Shown: positions 21,700-33,889, numbered from the stretch's first letter. The stretch: 64,000 bases of DNA from Isoetes taiwanensis (GCA_021234155.1 JAJEKV010000026.1:2296001-2360000); one strand, 5' to 3'. Notes: generated from the sequence alone by a model not told the origin. A program made the numbers and translations.

Positions 21700-21790
21700 C
21701 GGAAAAGTCGGCTCGTTTTCGATAAAAGTTACGACGCCGTTCAACGACGGCGGATCGCCGTTAAACGACGTCTGTAATAGTCGTTAAACG
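21700..21790. repeat. CACTA subterminal palindromes (GTCGTTnAACGAC type)
   Basis: Clustered TTCAACGACG, GCCGTTAAACGACG and GTCGTTAAACGACG motifs. The same inverted motif recurs at 22.1-23.0, 29.43, 54.3-54.6 and 57.06-57.19 kb. Arrays like this at element ends are the typical TNPA-type binding region of CACTA transposons. Confidence 0.75.
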
Positions 21791-23060
21791 ACGTTTATAA
21801 CGACGCCAATGTGTATACCGACGTGTCCTTTTTTTTTTATTAAGTTACCAACTTAGATCTATTTGTTTTATTACTTATGTTTTTTATCTATATTGTGGTG
21901 GCACAAGATAGATCCTTCAAAGAAATAAATCATCTTAATATAATATATCCTACTCACCTTGAATTTCGAGTTCGAGATATTCAATTTCGTACACTCCATA
22001 ATGAGTCCATACGAATGTGACCGCCACGGCAATTAATTTGTTGTCAGTACCGGATTTGGACAGTTAAGCTATACCTATTCTAGAGCCCGCCCTATGCTTT
22101 CATTTGACGACGTTTTGGTTTATAACGACGTGTCTTTTTTTTTTTTATTACGTCTGTAATAGTCGTTAAACGACGTTTATAATGACGCCAATGTGTATAC
22201 TGACGTGTCTTTTTTTTTTTATTAAGTTACCAACTTAGATCTATTTGTTTTATTACTTATGTTTTTTATCTATATTGTGGTGGCACAAGATAGATCCTTC
22301 AAAGAAATAAATCACCTTAATATAACATATCCTACTCACCTTGAATTTCGAGTTCGAGATATTCAATTTCGTACACTCCATAATGAGTCCATAGAATGTG
22401 ACCGCCACGGCAATTAATTTGTTGTCAGTACCGGATTTGGACAGTTAAGCTATACCTATTCTAGAGCCCGCCCTATGCTTTCATTTGACGACGTTTTGGT
22501 TTATAACGACGTGTCTTTTTTTTTTTTATTACGTCTGTAATAGTCGTTAAATGACGTTTATAACGACGCCAATGTGTATACCGACGTGTCTTTTTTTTTT
22601 TTTTATTAAGTTACCAACTTAGATCTATTTGTTTTATTACTTATGTTTTTTATCTATATTGTGGTGGCACAAGATAGATCCTTCAAAGAAATAAATCACC
22701 TTAATATAACATATCCTACTCACCTTGAATTTCGAGTTCGAGATATTCAATTTCGTACACTCCATAATGAGTCCATACGAATGTGACCGCCATGACAATT
22801 AATTTGTTGTCGATGCGGTTTGGACGGTTAAGCTATACCTATTCTAGAGCCCGCCCTATGCTTTCATTTGACGACGTTTTGGTTTATAACGACGTGTCCC
22901 TTTTTTTTAATTAAGTTATTATTATTAGCAATCTTTTTTTATACGACGTCTGTAATTTTCGTTGAACGACGTTTATAACGATGTTTCGGTTCCAAACGAC
23001 GTGTCCTTTTTTTTAAGTTAATATTATTAGCAACTTAGATTTGTTTCATTACTTATGTAT
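21770..23060. repeat. 381-bp tandem repeat, three copies plus a decayed fourth
   Basis: Copies start at GTCTGTAATAGTCGTTAAA: 21770, 22152 and 22533 (periods 382 and 381). A degenerate partial copy begins near 22948. Each unit begins and ends with GTCGTT/GACGACGTT motifs and includes CCTACTCACCTTGAATTTCG and TACACTCCATAATGAGTCC. No coding frame. It is an amplified block of CACTA subterminal sequence. Confidence 0.95.
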
Positions 23061-23167
23061 TTTACCTATCCTTGTTTATCTATCCACTTAGATTTCTCTC
23101 CATCCTTGTTTATCTATCCACTTTAATAAACCAGACTTGTGCACCATTGAGCTTCACTTGCATACTT

Positions 23168-23427
23168 TCATACTAAATCAAGCTTGCCAGCCACTTCAGT
23201 CATGATCAGAAAGGCAAAAAACATATGGCTCACCGTGTTGTTCTCCTCTGCATACAATCTACACAAGGCATGCCCAAAGTCCATGCAAAGTCGCAAGAAG
23301 AGCTTCTTTGATTTGCCATATTCTCTCGTGCATGATCACATACAACTTCATATATGGCTGCAGCCTCTTCATAGATTACTGCTAAGGGTTTTGGACACAG
23401 CTTCAGAGTCTCAGCTTCATATAAGAT
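23168..23427 (-). pseudogene. RNA-dependent RNA polymerase (RDR-like) last exon, frameshifted
   Basis: After an acceptor (ACTTGCAG) the exon reads ILYEAETLKLCPKPLA, then EEAAAIYEVVCDHARE and CDFAWTLG. In the next frame it continues HALCRLYAEENN and ends at TGA. The pattern (E-A-AIYE-VY-A, then C-FAW--AG-ALC-LYA) is that of the extreme C-terminus of eukaryotic RDR proteins. The required one-base shift near 23,268-23,280 means the copy is broken. No other RDR exons were seen to the right, where the GC-rich repeat starts. Assignment is by recalled pattern, moderate certainty. Confidence 0.5.
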
Positions 23428-23504
23428 CTGCAAGTTTATAACAGAATGAACAAGTATACTCATTACCAATATTTGTTGGCACTTTATTCATAATTAATGC
23501 ATGG

Positions 23505-24252
23505 GGCGGGGAAAAATCCTGGTTTTCAGCCAGCTGGCTTGCCAAGTGGCCCCGAGCTGAGGAAAAATCCCCAGTATTTCCGAATGAGTAGACCCTCGAT
23601 TTTTATTGGGATGGCCGTCCGTTGGCCACGGCGGTTTAGACCACGCTTTTTGATTTTGGGGCATGGAGGCCCCGGATTGGCGATCCGACCTCGCCACGTC
23701 GTCCTAAGGGCTTAAATTGATCAGGGACAAGTTCCACGGCCCTCTTGATCAGGGGAGCATCCCCAGAATGTAAACCCTACTAAACCCTAGGGTTTGGTAG
23801 GGTTTACATCTCGAGCGTCAAGACGGAGACTAACACATCCGAAACTTTGCATGGAGTTCTCTGTGTATGCTCTGGGGACCATGCCCGGAGATGGGGTCGA
23901 ATCCCCCTGCGCAGCATGCTGATCCAGACTCCCCTTCATTGGAAAGGGGCTTATGCGTGGCTGGTGCTCAGACGAGCTGTTTCTCAGATCCACCGTTAAA
24001 CAATCAATATTCGTGGAGAGAAACATACCCGCAGAGTTTGGGGCAGATCCGACGGTTGGAAGTGCTACAAACACCGGGTAGGCACTTCGACAGTGGCCCC
24101 TTTCTTGTGAAGGGGAGTCTCCGAAAGGTATATATGCTGGTGCATTTTCTCTTATGTATGCAGCGTCATGCTGCACATCCTGCCAAGATTTCACCTTTTT
24201 TCGAGACCCGAATTTTTATCTGTGCTTTTCTTTGTGTTTATGCTCCGGAAAT
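23505..24252. other. GC-rich, gene-free lead-in to the tandem array
   Basis: No recognised gene. It holds a palindrome of inverted telobox motifs at 23770-23807 and a phrase with LTR-like character (CTCCCCTTCATTGGAAAGGG). Confidence 0.4.
23770..23807. repeat. 38-bp palindrome of inverted telobox motifs
   Basis: Arms GTAAACCCTACTAAACCCT and AGGGTTTGGTAGGGTTTAC pair with one mismatch. Each arm carries two AAACCCT units, the plant telobox core. Confidence 0.9.
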
Positions 24253-27200
24253 TCGCAATTAATGCATTGTACGAAAATAAATTCTGATTTTTTGCCAGCT
24301 GGATTCCTTATTCATCTCCAGCACACGGCCCAATTTTCGGAATTTTCGGAGAAGGTCTAGGTCAAAGGGTTAGCATTAGAACGGTCGGGGCAGCCCGTTG
24401 CAGGGCAACCGAGCTGGCACCCTTCCCCAAGTCAAACGAGGCCAGGACCTTGCAGGGATCCCTCACAAGAGGGGAGAGTCTGGACCCCAAGAGGCGGGAT
24501 CCAAAAAAGTTCCCGAGGCAGCCCTTCCCCGGCAAATCACCCCTGGGGCCGCACGCTAATGACCACCCTCCCGAGCCCGGTTCCCTATCCGACCGCTGAT
24601 CCTCCGTCAGGGGGCCCTCTTCGAAGGCCCAAAAGATTCCAGATCGGGTCCGAGAACTTGTCAAACCGCTGGGCGCCCCCGAGGTCGGCCTTGTAGAAAC
24701 CGCAGATGTTTTGTCGTCGCACCGGGAGGTTCGAATGGCAAATCGACCCCCGCCAAATCGTCCTAATGGCGAAATTACCCTAGGGAGCAAGTTACAAGGT
24801 CGGTTTTATGAAAAGAAGGAAACACTCACGCCTCCACGACAAGATCCCCGCATCCACATCCTAGGCCAATTGACTACGAGTGTGATGGAAGTGAGCTACT
24901 TTGGCTTCTTGAGGTCGGGTGGTCTTCCACCACGGACTTGGTCCCCGTGGCAATGTCGACGTTTCGAGTCCATTGGCGAGCCAAATCGTGATTCCCGAGA
25001 GGGAGGTCGCCCGTCCCGCTCCTGTGGCCTTGGGGAGAGGAAATTCGGGGCAAGTGCACCGGGGATTTTAGGTCCGTGCTCAAGCGCCAACACCCCCACT
25101 CCACGCCAAGTCATGGCGCAAGGTCCCTACCGACCGACAAGGAGAGGGCCTCCAAAACGTAAACCCCGTGGGTTGCCGTGTTCTAGAAGGGTTTGGCGCT
25201 TTGGGGGCCGAGACTTGGTCCGCTGCACTTGGGACCCGCCGAAAGCCGCAGCCGAGAACACGGGAGCAAGGGGAACCGAGGGAGCCGGAGTTTGGGTCCG
25301 TCCCCTCCCGATGTGGCAAGTAGAAGTCGGGGGCGCTTGCGCTGGGCAAGACATTCATAAATTCGCAATTAATGCATTGTACCTAAAATAAATTCTGATT
25401 TTTTGCCACCGGATTCCTTATTCATCTCCAAAGACACGCCCAATTTTTGGAATTTTCGGAGAAGGTCTAGGTCAAAGGGTTAGCATTAGAACGGCCGGGC
25501 AGCCCGCTGTGGCAACCGAGCCGCACCCTTCCCCAAGTCAAACGAGGCCGGGACCTTGCGGGATCCCTCACAAGAGGGGAGAGTCCTGACCCCAAGAGGC
25601 GATCCAAAAAGTTCCCGAGGCAGCCCTTTCCCCGGCGCCGCCTCCCTGGGGGCGACGCTAATGACCACCCTCCCCGAGCCCTGTTCCCCTATCCGGCCGT
25701 TGGATCCTCCATTCAGGGGCCCCTCTTCGAAGGCCCAAAAGATTCCGTGATCGGCCCGAGAACTTGTCAAACCGCATGGCGCCCCGAGGTCTACTTTTGT
25801 AGAAACCGGGCAAGAAGTGTTTTGTCGTTCGCACCGGGAGGCTCCTAATGGCAAATCGACCCTCGCCAAATCGTCCCCGGAATGACGAAATTACCCTAGA
25901 GAGCAAGTTACAAGGTCGGTTTTATGAAAGAAGGAAACACTCACGCCCTCCACGACAAGATCCCGCATCCACATCCTAGGCCAATTGACTACGAGTGTGA
26001 TGGAAGTGAGCTACTTTGGCGCTTCTTGGAGGTCGGGTGGTCTTCTCGCCACTTTAACTTGGTCCCCGTGGCAATGTCGACGTTTTGAGTCCATTGGCGA
26101 GCCAAATCGCGATTGCGGAGAGGGGAGGTCGCCCGTCCCGGCCCCCGTGGCCTTGGGGAGAGGAAATTCGGGCAAGCAGCCTTCGGGGGATTTTAGGGTC
26201 CGTGCTCAAGGCCAACACCCCCACTCCACGCCAAGTCACGGCGCCAAGGTCCCGCCGACCGACAACAAGAGAAGGCCTCCAAAACGTAAACCCCGCGGGT
26301 TGCCGTGCTCTAGAAGGGTTTACGCTTTGGGGCCGAGTCCCGGTCCGCTGCACTTGGGACCTGGCCGAGAAGCCGCAGCCGAGAATACGAGCAAGGGGAA
26401 CCGACGGAGCAGAGTTTGGGTCCGTCCTCCTCCCGATGTGGCAAGTAGAAGTCGGGGGCGCTTTTGCAAATGGCAAGACATTCATAAATTCGCAATTAAT
26501 GCATTGTACGAAAATAAATTCTGATTTTTGCCAACTGTTTTCCTAATTCATCTCCAGCACACGCCCAATTTTCGAATTTTCTGAGAAGGTCTAGGTCAAA
26601 GGGTTAGCATAGAATTAGGCGGGCAGCCCGCTGGTGGCAACCGAGCCGGCACCCTTCCCCAAGTCAAACGAGGCCGAGACCTTGCGGGGATCCCTCACAA
26701 GAGGGGAGAGTCCCACCCCAAGAGGCGGGATCCAAAAAGTTCCCGAGGCAGCCCTTCCCGGCAAGCCCCCCAGGGCCGCACGCTAATGACCACCCTCCCG
26801 GAGCCCTGTTCCCCTATCCGACCGCTGGATCCTCCGCTCAGGGCCCCTCTTCGAAGGCCCAAAAGATTCCGTCGGTCCGAGAACTTGTCAAACCGCAAGG
26901 CCCCCGAGGTTGGCCTTAGTGTTTTGTCGCTCGCACCGGGAGGTTCGAATGGCAAATCGACCCCGCCAAATCGTCCTAATGGCTTAAATTACCCTAGGGA
27001 GCAAGTTACAAGGTCGGTTTTACGAAAGAAGGAAACACTCACGCCTCCACGACAAGATCCCCGCATCCACATCTTAAGCCAATTGACTACGAGTGTGATG
27101 GAAGTGAGCTACTTTGGCGCTTCTTGGAGGTCGGGTGGTCTTCTAACCCACGAACTTGGTCCCCGTGGCATTGTCGACGTTTCGAGTCCATTGGCGAGCC

Positions 27201-28350
27201 AAATCATGATTCCCGGAGAGGGGAGGTCGCCTCGTCCGGCCCCCTGTGGCCTTGGGAGAGGAAATTTGGGGCAAGCAGCCTTCCTGAGGGATTTTAGGGT
27301 CCGCGGCCAAGGCCAACACCCCAACTCCACTTCAAGACACCTGCAAGAAGGTCCCTACCGGGGCCGACAAGGAGAGGGCCTCAAACGTAAACCCCCGTGG
27401 GCTGCCGTGCTCTAGAAGGGTTTACGCTTTGGGGGCCGAAGTCCCGGTCTTCGCCACGCGAACTTGGTCCCCGTGGCAATGTCGGCATTCTGAGTCCATT
27501 GGCGAGCCAAATCGAGGTTCCGGTGAGGGGAGGTTGCCCGCCCTTCCCGTGGCCTTGGGGAGAGGAAATTCGGGCAAGCAGCTTCCTGAGGGGATTTTAG
27601 TGTCCGCCCAAGGCCAACACCCCAACTCCACTTCAAGACATCGCGCAAAGTCCCTACCGACCGGACAAGGAGAGGGCCTCCAAACGTGAACCCCGTGGGC
27701 TGCCGTGCTCTAGAAGGGTTTACGCTTTTGGGGCCGAGTCCCGGGCCTTCGCCACCTTTAACTTGGTCCCCGTGGCAATGTCAACGTTTCAGTCCATTGG
27801 CGAGCCAATCGTGGGTTCCTGAGAGGGAGGTTGCCCGCCCTTCCCCGTGGCCTTGGGGAGAGGAAATTTGGGGCAAGCAGCTTCCTGAGGGATTTTAGGG
27901 TCCGCTGGCTCAAGGCCAACACCCCAACTCCACTTCAAGACACGCCGCAAGGTCCCGGCCGAATCGACAAGGAGAGGGCCTCAAACGTAAACCCCGCGGG
28001 TTTCCGTGCTCTAGAAGGGTTTACGCTTTGGGGGCCGAAGTCCTGGTCTGCTGCCGCTTGAACGTGGGCGGGTGAAGCCGCGCCGAGAACGCATAGCAAG
28101 GGGAACCGACGGAACGGAGTTTGGACCTGTCCTCCTCCCACCGATGTGGCAATTAGAAGTCTGGGGCTTTGCAAAGGGCAACACACTCATAAATTCGTAA
28201 TTAATGCATTGCACGAAAATAAATTCTGATTTTTTGCCAGCTGGATCCCTAATTCATCTCCAGCACAAGGCCCAATTTTCGGAATTTTCGGAGAAGGTCT
28301 AGGTCAAAGGGTTAGCATTAGAACCGTCCGGGGCAGCCCGCTATGAAGGC
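24253..28350. repeat. GC-rich 1.1-kb tandem repeat, three units plus a partial fourth
   Basis: The marker GCAATTAATGCATTGTAC occurs at about 24253, 25363, 26491 and (TTAATGCATTGCAC) 28195: spacings about 1110, 1128 and 1704 bp. The long third unit is explained by two extra internal copies of an approximately 288-bp subunit (GGTCCCCGTGGCAATGTC..CTCTAGAAGGGTTTACGC) at about 27465-28035. Each unit contains CCTTCCCCAAGTCAAACGAG and AGGTCTAGGTCAAAGGGTTAG. The fourth copy ends near 28350 at GGGGCAGCCCGC. Long predicted proteins here differ between copies and frames and are not conserved, so I treat it as non-coding satellite-like DNA or amplified element sequence. Confidence 0.92.
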
Positions 28351-28359
28351 AACCGAAAT

Positions 28360-28728
28360 GATTTGGAAGATTTGGAAGATGCAGTTGACTTCAAGCCACA
28401 AAGAAACATTCTATCAGTCAGGTTGGAGAAAAAATCCAAGCTGACTGTCCATCACAAACTTCTAAGAATGTGCATTTGAAAGATTTAGAACATGGAAGTG
28501 TCCCATTTGTAAGAGCTACGAGAGTCCAAACCACAAATAATCTCGTGGTCGGTTCTACCAAATCCAAGTCGAAATGTCGCAAAACCTCAGTTCAAATGGC
28601 AAATCGAATCAAGAAGGCGGGATCCAACAGAAGAATGCAAAATATCTTCAAGAATCCTTCAGATCATGTTCATGCATGTATCAATGCTAGATTGTACCCA
28701 AGAGAAAATATAACAATGTACAAAACAT
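28360..28728 (+). other. Possible gene remnant, unrecognised
   Basis: Two overlapping frames (28360-28478 and 28470-28730) give plausible protein text (DLEDAVDFKPQRNIL; NRIKKAGSNRRMQNIFKNPS) with basic character but no known domain. It directly abuts the truncated fourth GC-rich repeat. Confidence 0.3.
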
Positions 28729-28747
28729 AGGTTTATTGAACAAAAGA

Positions 28748-29101
28748 TCACTTGAACAATTCAGCATACTCCTCACGAGCTTGGTTTATGGTTTCCATCG
28801 TGAAGTCCTCCACTTGTCCATCCCCTTTGAACCATAGCTCCATGTCAAGTATGTCCGGGCGGCACCATGTCGACGCTAGTATCATGTTAATGTTGTTTTT
28901 CCTGTGGTGCTTCCAAACCCTGACCATCTTTTCAAGAAGCACCCTCATCATGCTAGGCAGCTCACTGGTTCCTAGCAATTTGGTCAGTGCCTTCTCACCA
29001 ATCACATACTTCTTTAACACCTTCATCCGATGGATCGTTGTTTCATAGTCCTCATCTTCGAGTGGAGGAGGGGGTTCACGGAGGATTCCCTTCCTTCTCA
29101 T
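28748..29101 (-). CDS. Unrecognised 117-aa frame
   Basis: Protein with PPPPLEDEDYETTIHRMKVL near the start and a long helical centre (LLEKMVRVWKHHRKNNINMI). It has no family I know. It lies just outside the degenerate CACTA-like end at about 29410 and on the same strand as the TNP2 transposase, so it may be a 3' exon of the element or a neighbouring remnant. Confidence 0.35.
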   Translation of the reverse strand: MRRKGILREPPPPLEDEDYETTIHRMKVLKKYVIGEKALTKLLGTSELPSMMRVLLEKMVRVWKHHRKNNINMILASTWCRPDILDMELWFKGDGQVEDFTMETINQAREEYAELFK

Positions 29102-29407
29102 GCCCTCGACGGCTCCTACACCAAGCTATAGATTAGAAAATAGAGAAAATACAATAAAGTGTATAAACTACAGAGTGTGTAGCCTTACTTGTGAAGACAG
29201 GTTCCATATCTCTCTGCTCTTGAATCCTCATCTCCTCTTGAATCTGGTTCAAGCGTCAAAGCATACCTTCCATGGCCATGTATCCCAAAAGCAATAAAGA
29301 AAAAACTCTCACAATAACTGCAATGAAAAACTAGGATCCGAGGATCGTTCAAAGCGAGTAGCGCAATACTCAAATCATAAAAGAAATGGAAAAAATGAAA
29401 GCCGGCC

Positions 29408-29475
29408 GATGACATTTAAAGGAACAGAGACGTCGTTTAACGACGTCTATAACGACGTTCTCGGCAATTGCGACG
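29408..29475 (+). repeat. Candidate left end of CACTA element: subterminal palindromes
   Basis: AAAGGAACAGAGACGTCG at about 29416 resembles the AAGGAACAGTCGACG stretch of the right terminus (57,206, reverse orientation). It is followed by TTTAACGACGTC, AACGACGTT and GCGACGTCGTACG palindromes. The outermost CACTA bases are not preserved, so the end is either decayed or internal. Confidence 0.45.
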
Positions 29476-29499
29476 TCGTACGAAATTTGTTTTGTTTTC

Positions 29500-30139
29500 G
29501 CATATATATTGCCCTATTAGTCCTCCAGCTTCTCCGTCGCCCTCCGTCCTCCGTCCTCTGCTCCTCCGCTCTCCAGCTTCCTCCTCCTCCTCCTCCTCCT
29601 TCGTCAGAGCTCCTCACCTGCATCTGCCATGGCCGCTTCTCCTGATGCATGCCCGCTTGATGCCGCACTGTGAGGTGTAAGGCGCCGGCCGAGCACTGAA
29701 TCGCCTCGGTCCACGAAAGTGGCTAGAGACGAACCTAACCCAAGAAAGGCCGGAGTTCAAGCAAGCCACGACAAAGCTGTGTGATAGGGGGCAAGAAAGA
29801 CCTCGCTCGCATTACTGGGAGGCCGGGACCTTCCCTCAATACAGGCTCGAATGCCTGAAGAAATGCATGGTGAGCTCGTTGTGCTTGGCCCGTATGCTAG
29901 AGGATAGGGTCCTTTGGGAAGGGAAACATTTGCTGAAGCCCTACTTTCAAAAGTTGCACCAGACCAACCAGGGCATGCGGGAAGTGCTCGTACATGAATT
30001 CCTTGGGGAAACAGACACCACGCCGGAGGGCTTGGATTCCATGCTTCGGGAGGCTTGTTCTGACGGGGTGGAGGAAATCACCGTCGAGCACCTTCGAGCC
30101 TGCGAGTGGATCACACTGGATGCTGATATATACCGCTAG
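29500..30139 (+). CDS. Possible accessory gene of the CACTA region (unrecognised)
   Basis: A TATA-like CATATATATTG (29500) precedes a CT-rich leader (29520-29600). An open frame then runs from about 29,687 without stop to TAG at 30,139 (first ATG 29,867). It encodes a helical protein with WLETNLTQERPEFKQATTK, VLHEFLGE-like text (VLVHEFLGETD) and EEITVEHLRACEWITLDADI. No family recognised. Convergent with the TNP2 transposase on the other strand. Speculatively a TNPA-like second element protein. Confidence 0.4.
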
Positions 30140-30688
30140 ATGTGCACTGGCATCCACTTTGTTTTGTGTATGGGTTTTTTATATGAATTTTGTATTTTGA
30201 AGAGAAATACATTATGATTTTTGTATGAATCTTGCATTTTGAAGGGAATCTTCACATTTTATGATTAATTAAACATAAAGCGTGTACTTAACTGTATGTA
30301 GGACTGCCCCGATCGGCGCTTGCAAGCCATAGGTCTATACTAGGCTGCCAATTAACTTGGTATAAATGTCTATGATAACTTCGAAGTTGCAATACTAATG
30401 TTGCCTAATATGGTTTGTAGTATACACAAATTCGCATGCCAAAGTATTTTCTTATTCATATGTGGGAAGAAAATATAATCATAATAAAGTAATGAAGGTT
30501 CAATCGATGGTAGTCTTCTATCATGACAATAGTCTAGCCCCCCACCTCCCTATTCGATCGCCATCTCTTCTTCACCTTCAAATATGCGGCGGGAGCGAGC
30601 CTTACATGGAACTACGAACCACCACTGATCTTGCAAAGGATCTGGAACGAAGGTGACCTACAAAACCTCTATTACATTAGTTCCTTTG

Positions 30689-33600
30689 TTAATGACATAT
30701 ATAAATTTTATTGCATCCAAGTAAACATACTTGTTCACATTGCTCAACCCTCACGAGTGTGTCTTGACCACGATACCGATGAGTTGAATCTAGTGAATAC
30801 AGGCCACTCATATCTTTGCGTATCGTGGCATGAGCACCAGTACACACAAGATCAAACCATTCGGCATCAAACAACATTGTTTTGAATGCACTACCGACAT
30901 CAACCTCCATGATAGTCTTTATAGTACCAATCCATTCCAACATTGCCTCGATTGGGTTTGGAATGCACTACCGGTCCGCAAATCAGTACTAAACTTTGCT
31001 GATATACCACAATCATAAGTGCATTTGCCATGATCCACACTTTGTCGTCGAAAGTGAGCACCAGAAGACCATATTGATGCATATGAATTATACTACAAAG
31101 TAAAGGAACAAATGTTCAAAATAACAAACGAAACTCGTGAATTATATGCTATTAAGTTGCACTTACAAATAGTGACACGCCTTTAGCATATGCAAATTCT
31201 TCGCTAGAAACAAATTTTCTTACACGTTGCCTTGCCATCTCTAGTTGTTCGAGCAGCCATTTATTGTTTATCTCACTTGGCATGACCCCTAGATGATCTG
31301 GAAGTGGTTGTTTGCGATTCTTTTGTCGATAGCGTCTTCTCTCATCATCTCTCTTTATTTTTTCTTCCTCGTATTTCTTTATCCATTTCTCCATGGGAGT
31401 GGAGTTGTAGATGAGAAACTTATTGACTTTTGCCTGTTCTTCTAGTGTGAACAATTTCTTTTGTGGTCTTCCTTCGGGAACTTCTCCAATCATAGTTGGA
31501 GTGTCTTCATCGGTCCATAATCGTGGAGCATTGGGGTGTAGATCGGCCAAGAACTCGGTGACATAGAATAATGACTCTCGTGCTAACCAACCCTCGGCCA
31601 TGCAACCCTCCCGGCCTTGCCTTCCTCGACGCACGAAGTCCTTGAGGACCTTCGAAAGCGTTCTATAAAAACATCCATCTAGGATTTGTTGTGCCAAAAA
31701 GCTCTACTTCGTCCACTAAATGCACTAGTAAGTGAGTTTGTATGTCCGTAAAACTTGTTGGAAATTCTTTTTCTCGAGCCAACAACATGCCTCAACGACC
31801 TTAGTTCGCATGTCCGCAATTTCATTTGTCGGTATCTCCTTCCTTGTAATCCATCTAAATATCATTTAAGAAAGAAAAAAAGTTAAGTGAGAGTTCAAAG
31901 ATCGAAAGTGTTTTCTAAACTGCATTTAACCCGAAAAACTCGATAGGAGACATATTGCACGTAGTGGACCGTCGGGCGAGACGACCCCTCGTAACAATAG
32001 GCATAACAAACCGCAACATCTTATGCCAATCATGAGATTTCAACCCGCTTAACTCCCCTTCGTTAGAGAAACAATTACGCAACGAATGCATATATCCCGC
32101 TCAGTCTTTATTGCCTTGATCGCCTCGAGCGGGTTTCATACATTTTCTAGGCACGATCCAATCCACTTGTGGCCTTGTTCCTTCTTCGACATTTAGCCAT
32201 GCCTTAGATTTTGATCCGCTTCTTCTTGTAGATCTTCTCGTCTCGCATCTGTGTCCTTACGTCCTGACATGCCTCCAAATAGATGCTTAGAAACATTTTT
32301 AAAGATGTGCATGGGATCAAAAAGATGATGGATCTTCAATTCTCGTCCAATAGGGTAGAAGGAAGAAGGATGCTTTCCACTTCATTCCTTAACCTTATTT
32401 CCTTCAAATGGCATCCCACATGTTACCCCAATCTCTCATTGTCAACCTTTTGGGAGGCTCTTGATTGCAATGTTTTTCTCTTGGACCTACGTGATCAAGT
32501 CGATTTTCCATTGGCGATATCTCTTGAAGTTTGCATAGACATTTTTGTGCAATGCCGTTGACCGACGAGAGTTCAACTGCTCAAACCCACACAAGTGACA
32601 TGCCGCATATCCGGACACTTGGAGTCCGTGAGAGTTCATACAAACCCGGGCCAATCGCCGTTGTCCACATTAAGATTGCTCTCAAGGTAAATCTTCTTTC
32701 AAAGACGAAGTTCTCTTGAGACATCGTAAACTTCAATACCTTCACTCCACAATGTCAAAAGCTCATCAATAACTATTTTCAGATATGGATCTAGACTTTC
32801 CGGCTTCTTCGGTCCTGGAACTAATAGTACTACCATTAAATGGCTAGTCTTCATGAGTAACCACGGTGGTAAATTATAGTTGATCAACATTACTGGCCAA
32901 GTTGACCACGCGGCCGATTGACGTCCATAAGGATTAACACCATCCGTTGCCAACCCTAATCTGAGATTTCGTGGCTCTCTTCCAAATTCCGGCCATGTTT
33001 CATCAATATGCTTTCATTGCTTGCAGTCACTAACTACGCGGAGTACATTATCACTCGACGCATTAGCGGCACACCAACCCATGAGCGAAGCTAGAGATTC
33101 ACATCGAAACAATAGCCTTATGCGAGGGATCAATGGAAAGTAGCGAACCACCTTCATCGGGACGGTCTTTCCCTTGGCATCTGCGCTATACCTAGAGGCA
33201 CCACATTTAGGGCATGTTTCTGTGTTCTTGTAGATGTCATTCGGATAATATACCATGCAATCATTTGGACAAGCGTGAATCTTATGGTAGCCTAAACCAA
33301 GAGGTCAATATATTTTTTATTTCATTGCGACTTTTGGGCATAGTGTTCCCTTGTGGGAGTATTTTCTCTTGCAATAACCTGCATAAAACAGACCTTTACG
33401 TATACATTCAACTACAAATTCAATAAGTCAAGTGATTGCAATTGTACTTACTCTAACAAAGCCGTAACACTGGCATTGCTCCATTTGAATTTGGCTTGAA
33501 GGTTTAATATCAATAAAGATGTCGCCAATCTAGATATGCTTGCACCTGGATATAATGCTTTATCGCCTCCTCAATAAAACGTGATCTTCATGACCATCGT

Positions 33601-33889
33601 TAGGAGTATTTATATCGTCATCTAGGTCATTGTCGAAGATTGGGCCAAATGCATCTAACATGTCGGCTATGGGTTCCTCAACTTCCATGAAGTCGTCCAC
33701 AGGGGCATTGTCGTCATCTTCATCATCGTATTCCTGTTCATCTTCATCATTGTACTCTTCATTATGCGTTGTGCCCATGTTTGTACCATACTGCTCAATG
33801 TATTCTAATTCTGCTATCCGCAATGACTTTTGATGTCGCCAATTCAGTACGCTTGGATGTGGTCTCATATCCACTTGCCTACCCTGCAC
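30689..33889 (-). mobile_element. TNP2-like: CACTA (En/Spm) TNP2-type transposase gene, degenerate
   Basis: Read on the minus strand: 33889-33560 is an acidic leader (EYNDEDEQEYDDEDDD). 33,540-33,440 reads ALYPGASIS..LLNLQAKFKWSN. 33256-33014 has CPKCGASRYSADAKG and VVRYFPLIPRIRLLF. 32953-32699 has ATDGVNPYGRQSAAWSTWPV and NLPPWLLMK..VPGPKKPESLD, the Transposase_21 core. 31,880-31152 is the DUF4218 domain (ADMRTKVVEACWLEKEFP, HLLVHLVDEVELFG, GREGCMAEGWLARESLFYV). 30,943-30689 is DUF4216-like (GSAFKTMLFDAEWFDL, RVEQCEQV). This domain order is that of plant CACTA transposases. Stops and frameshifts separate the blocks, so a functional protein is unlikely. Confidence 0.9.

Noticed and set aside
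24362-28214. Numerous Arg/Pro/Gly-rich frames up to 226 codons
   Set aside because: High GC depletes stops in all frames; the frames are not conserved between the tandem copies.
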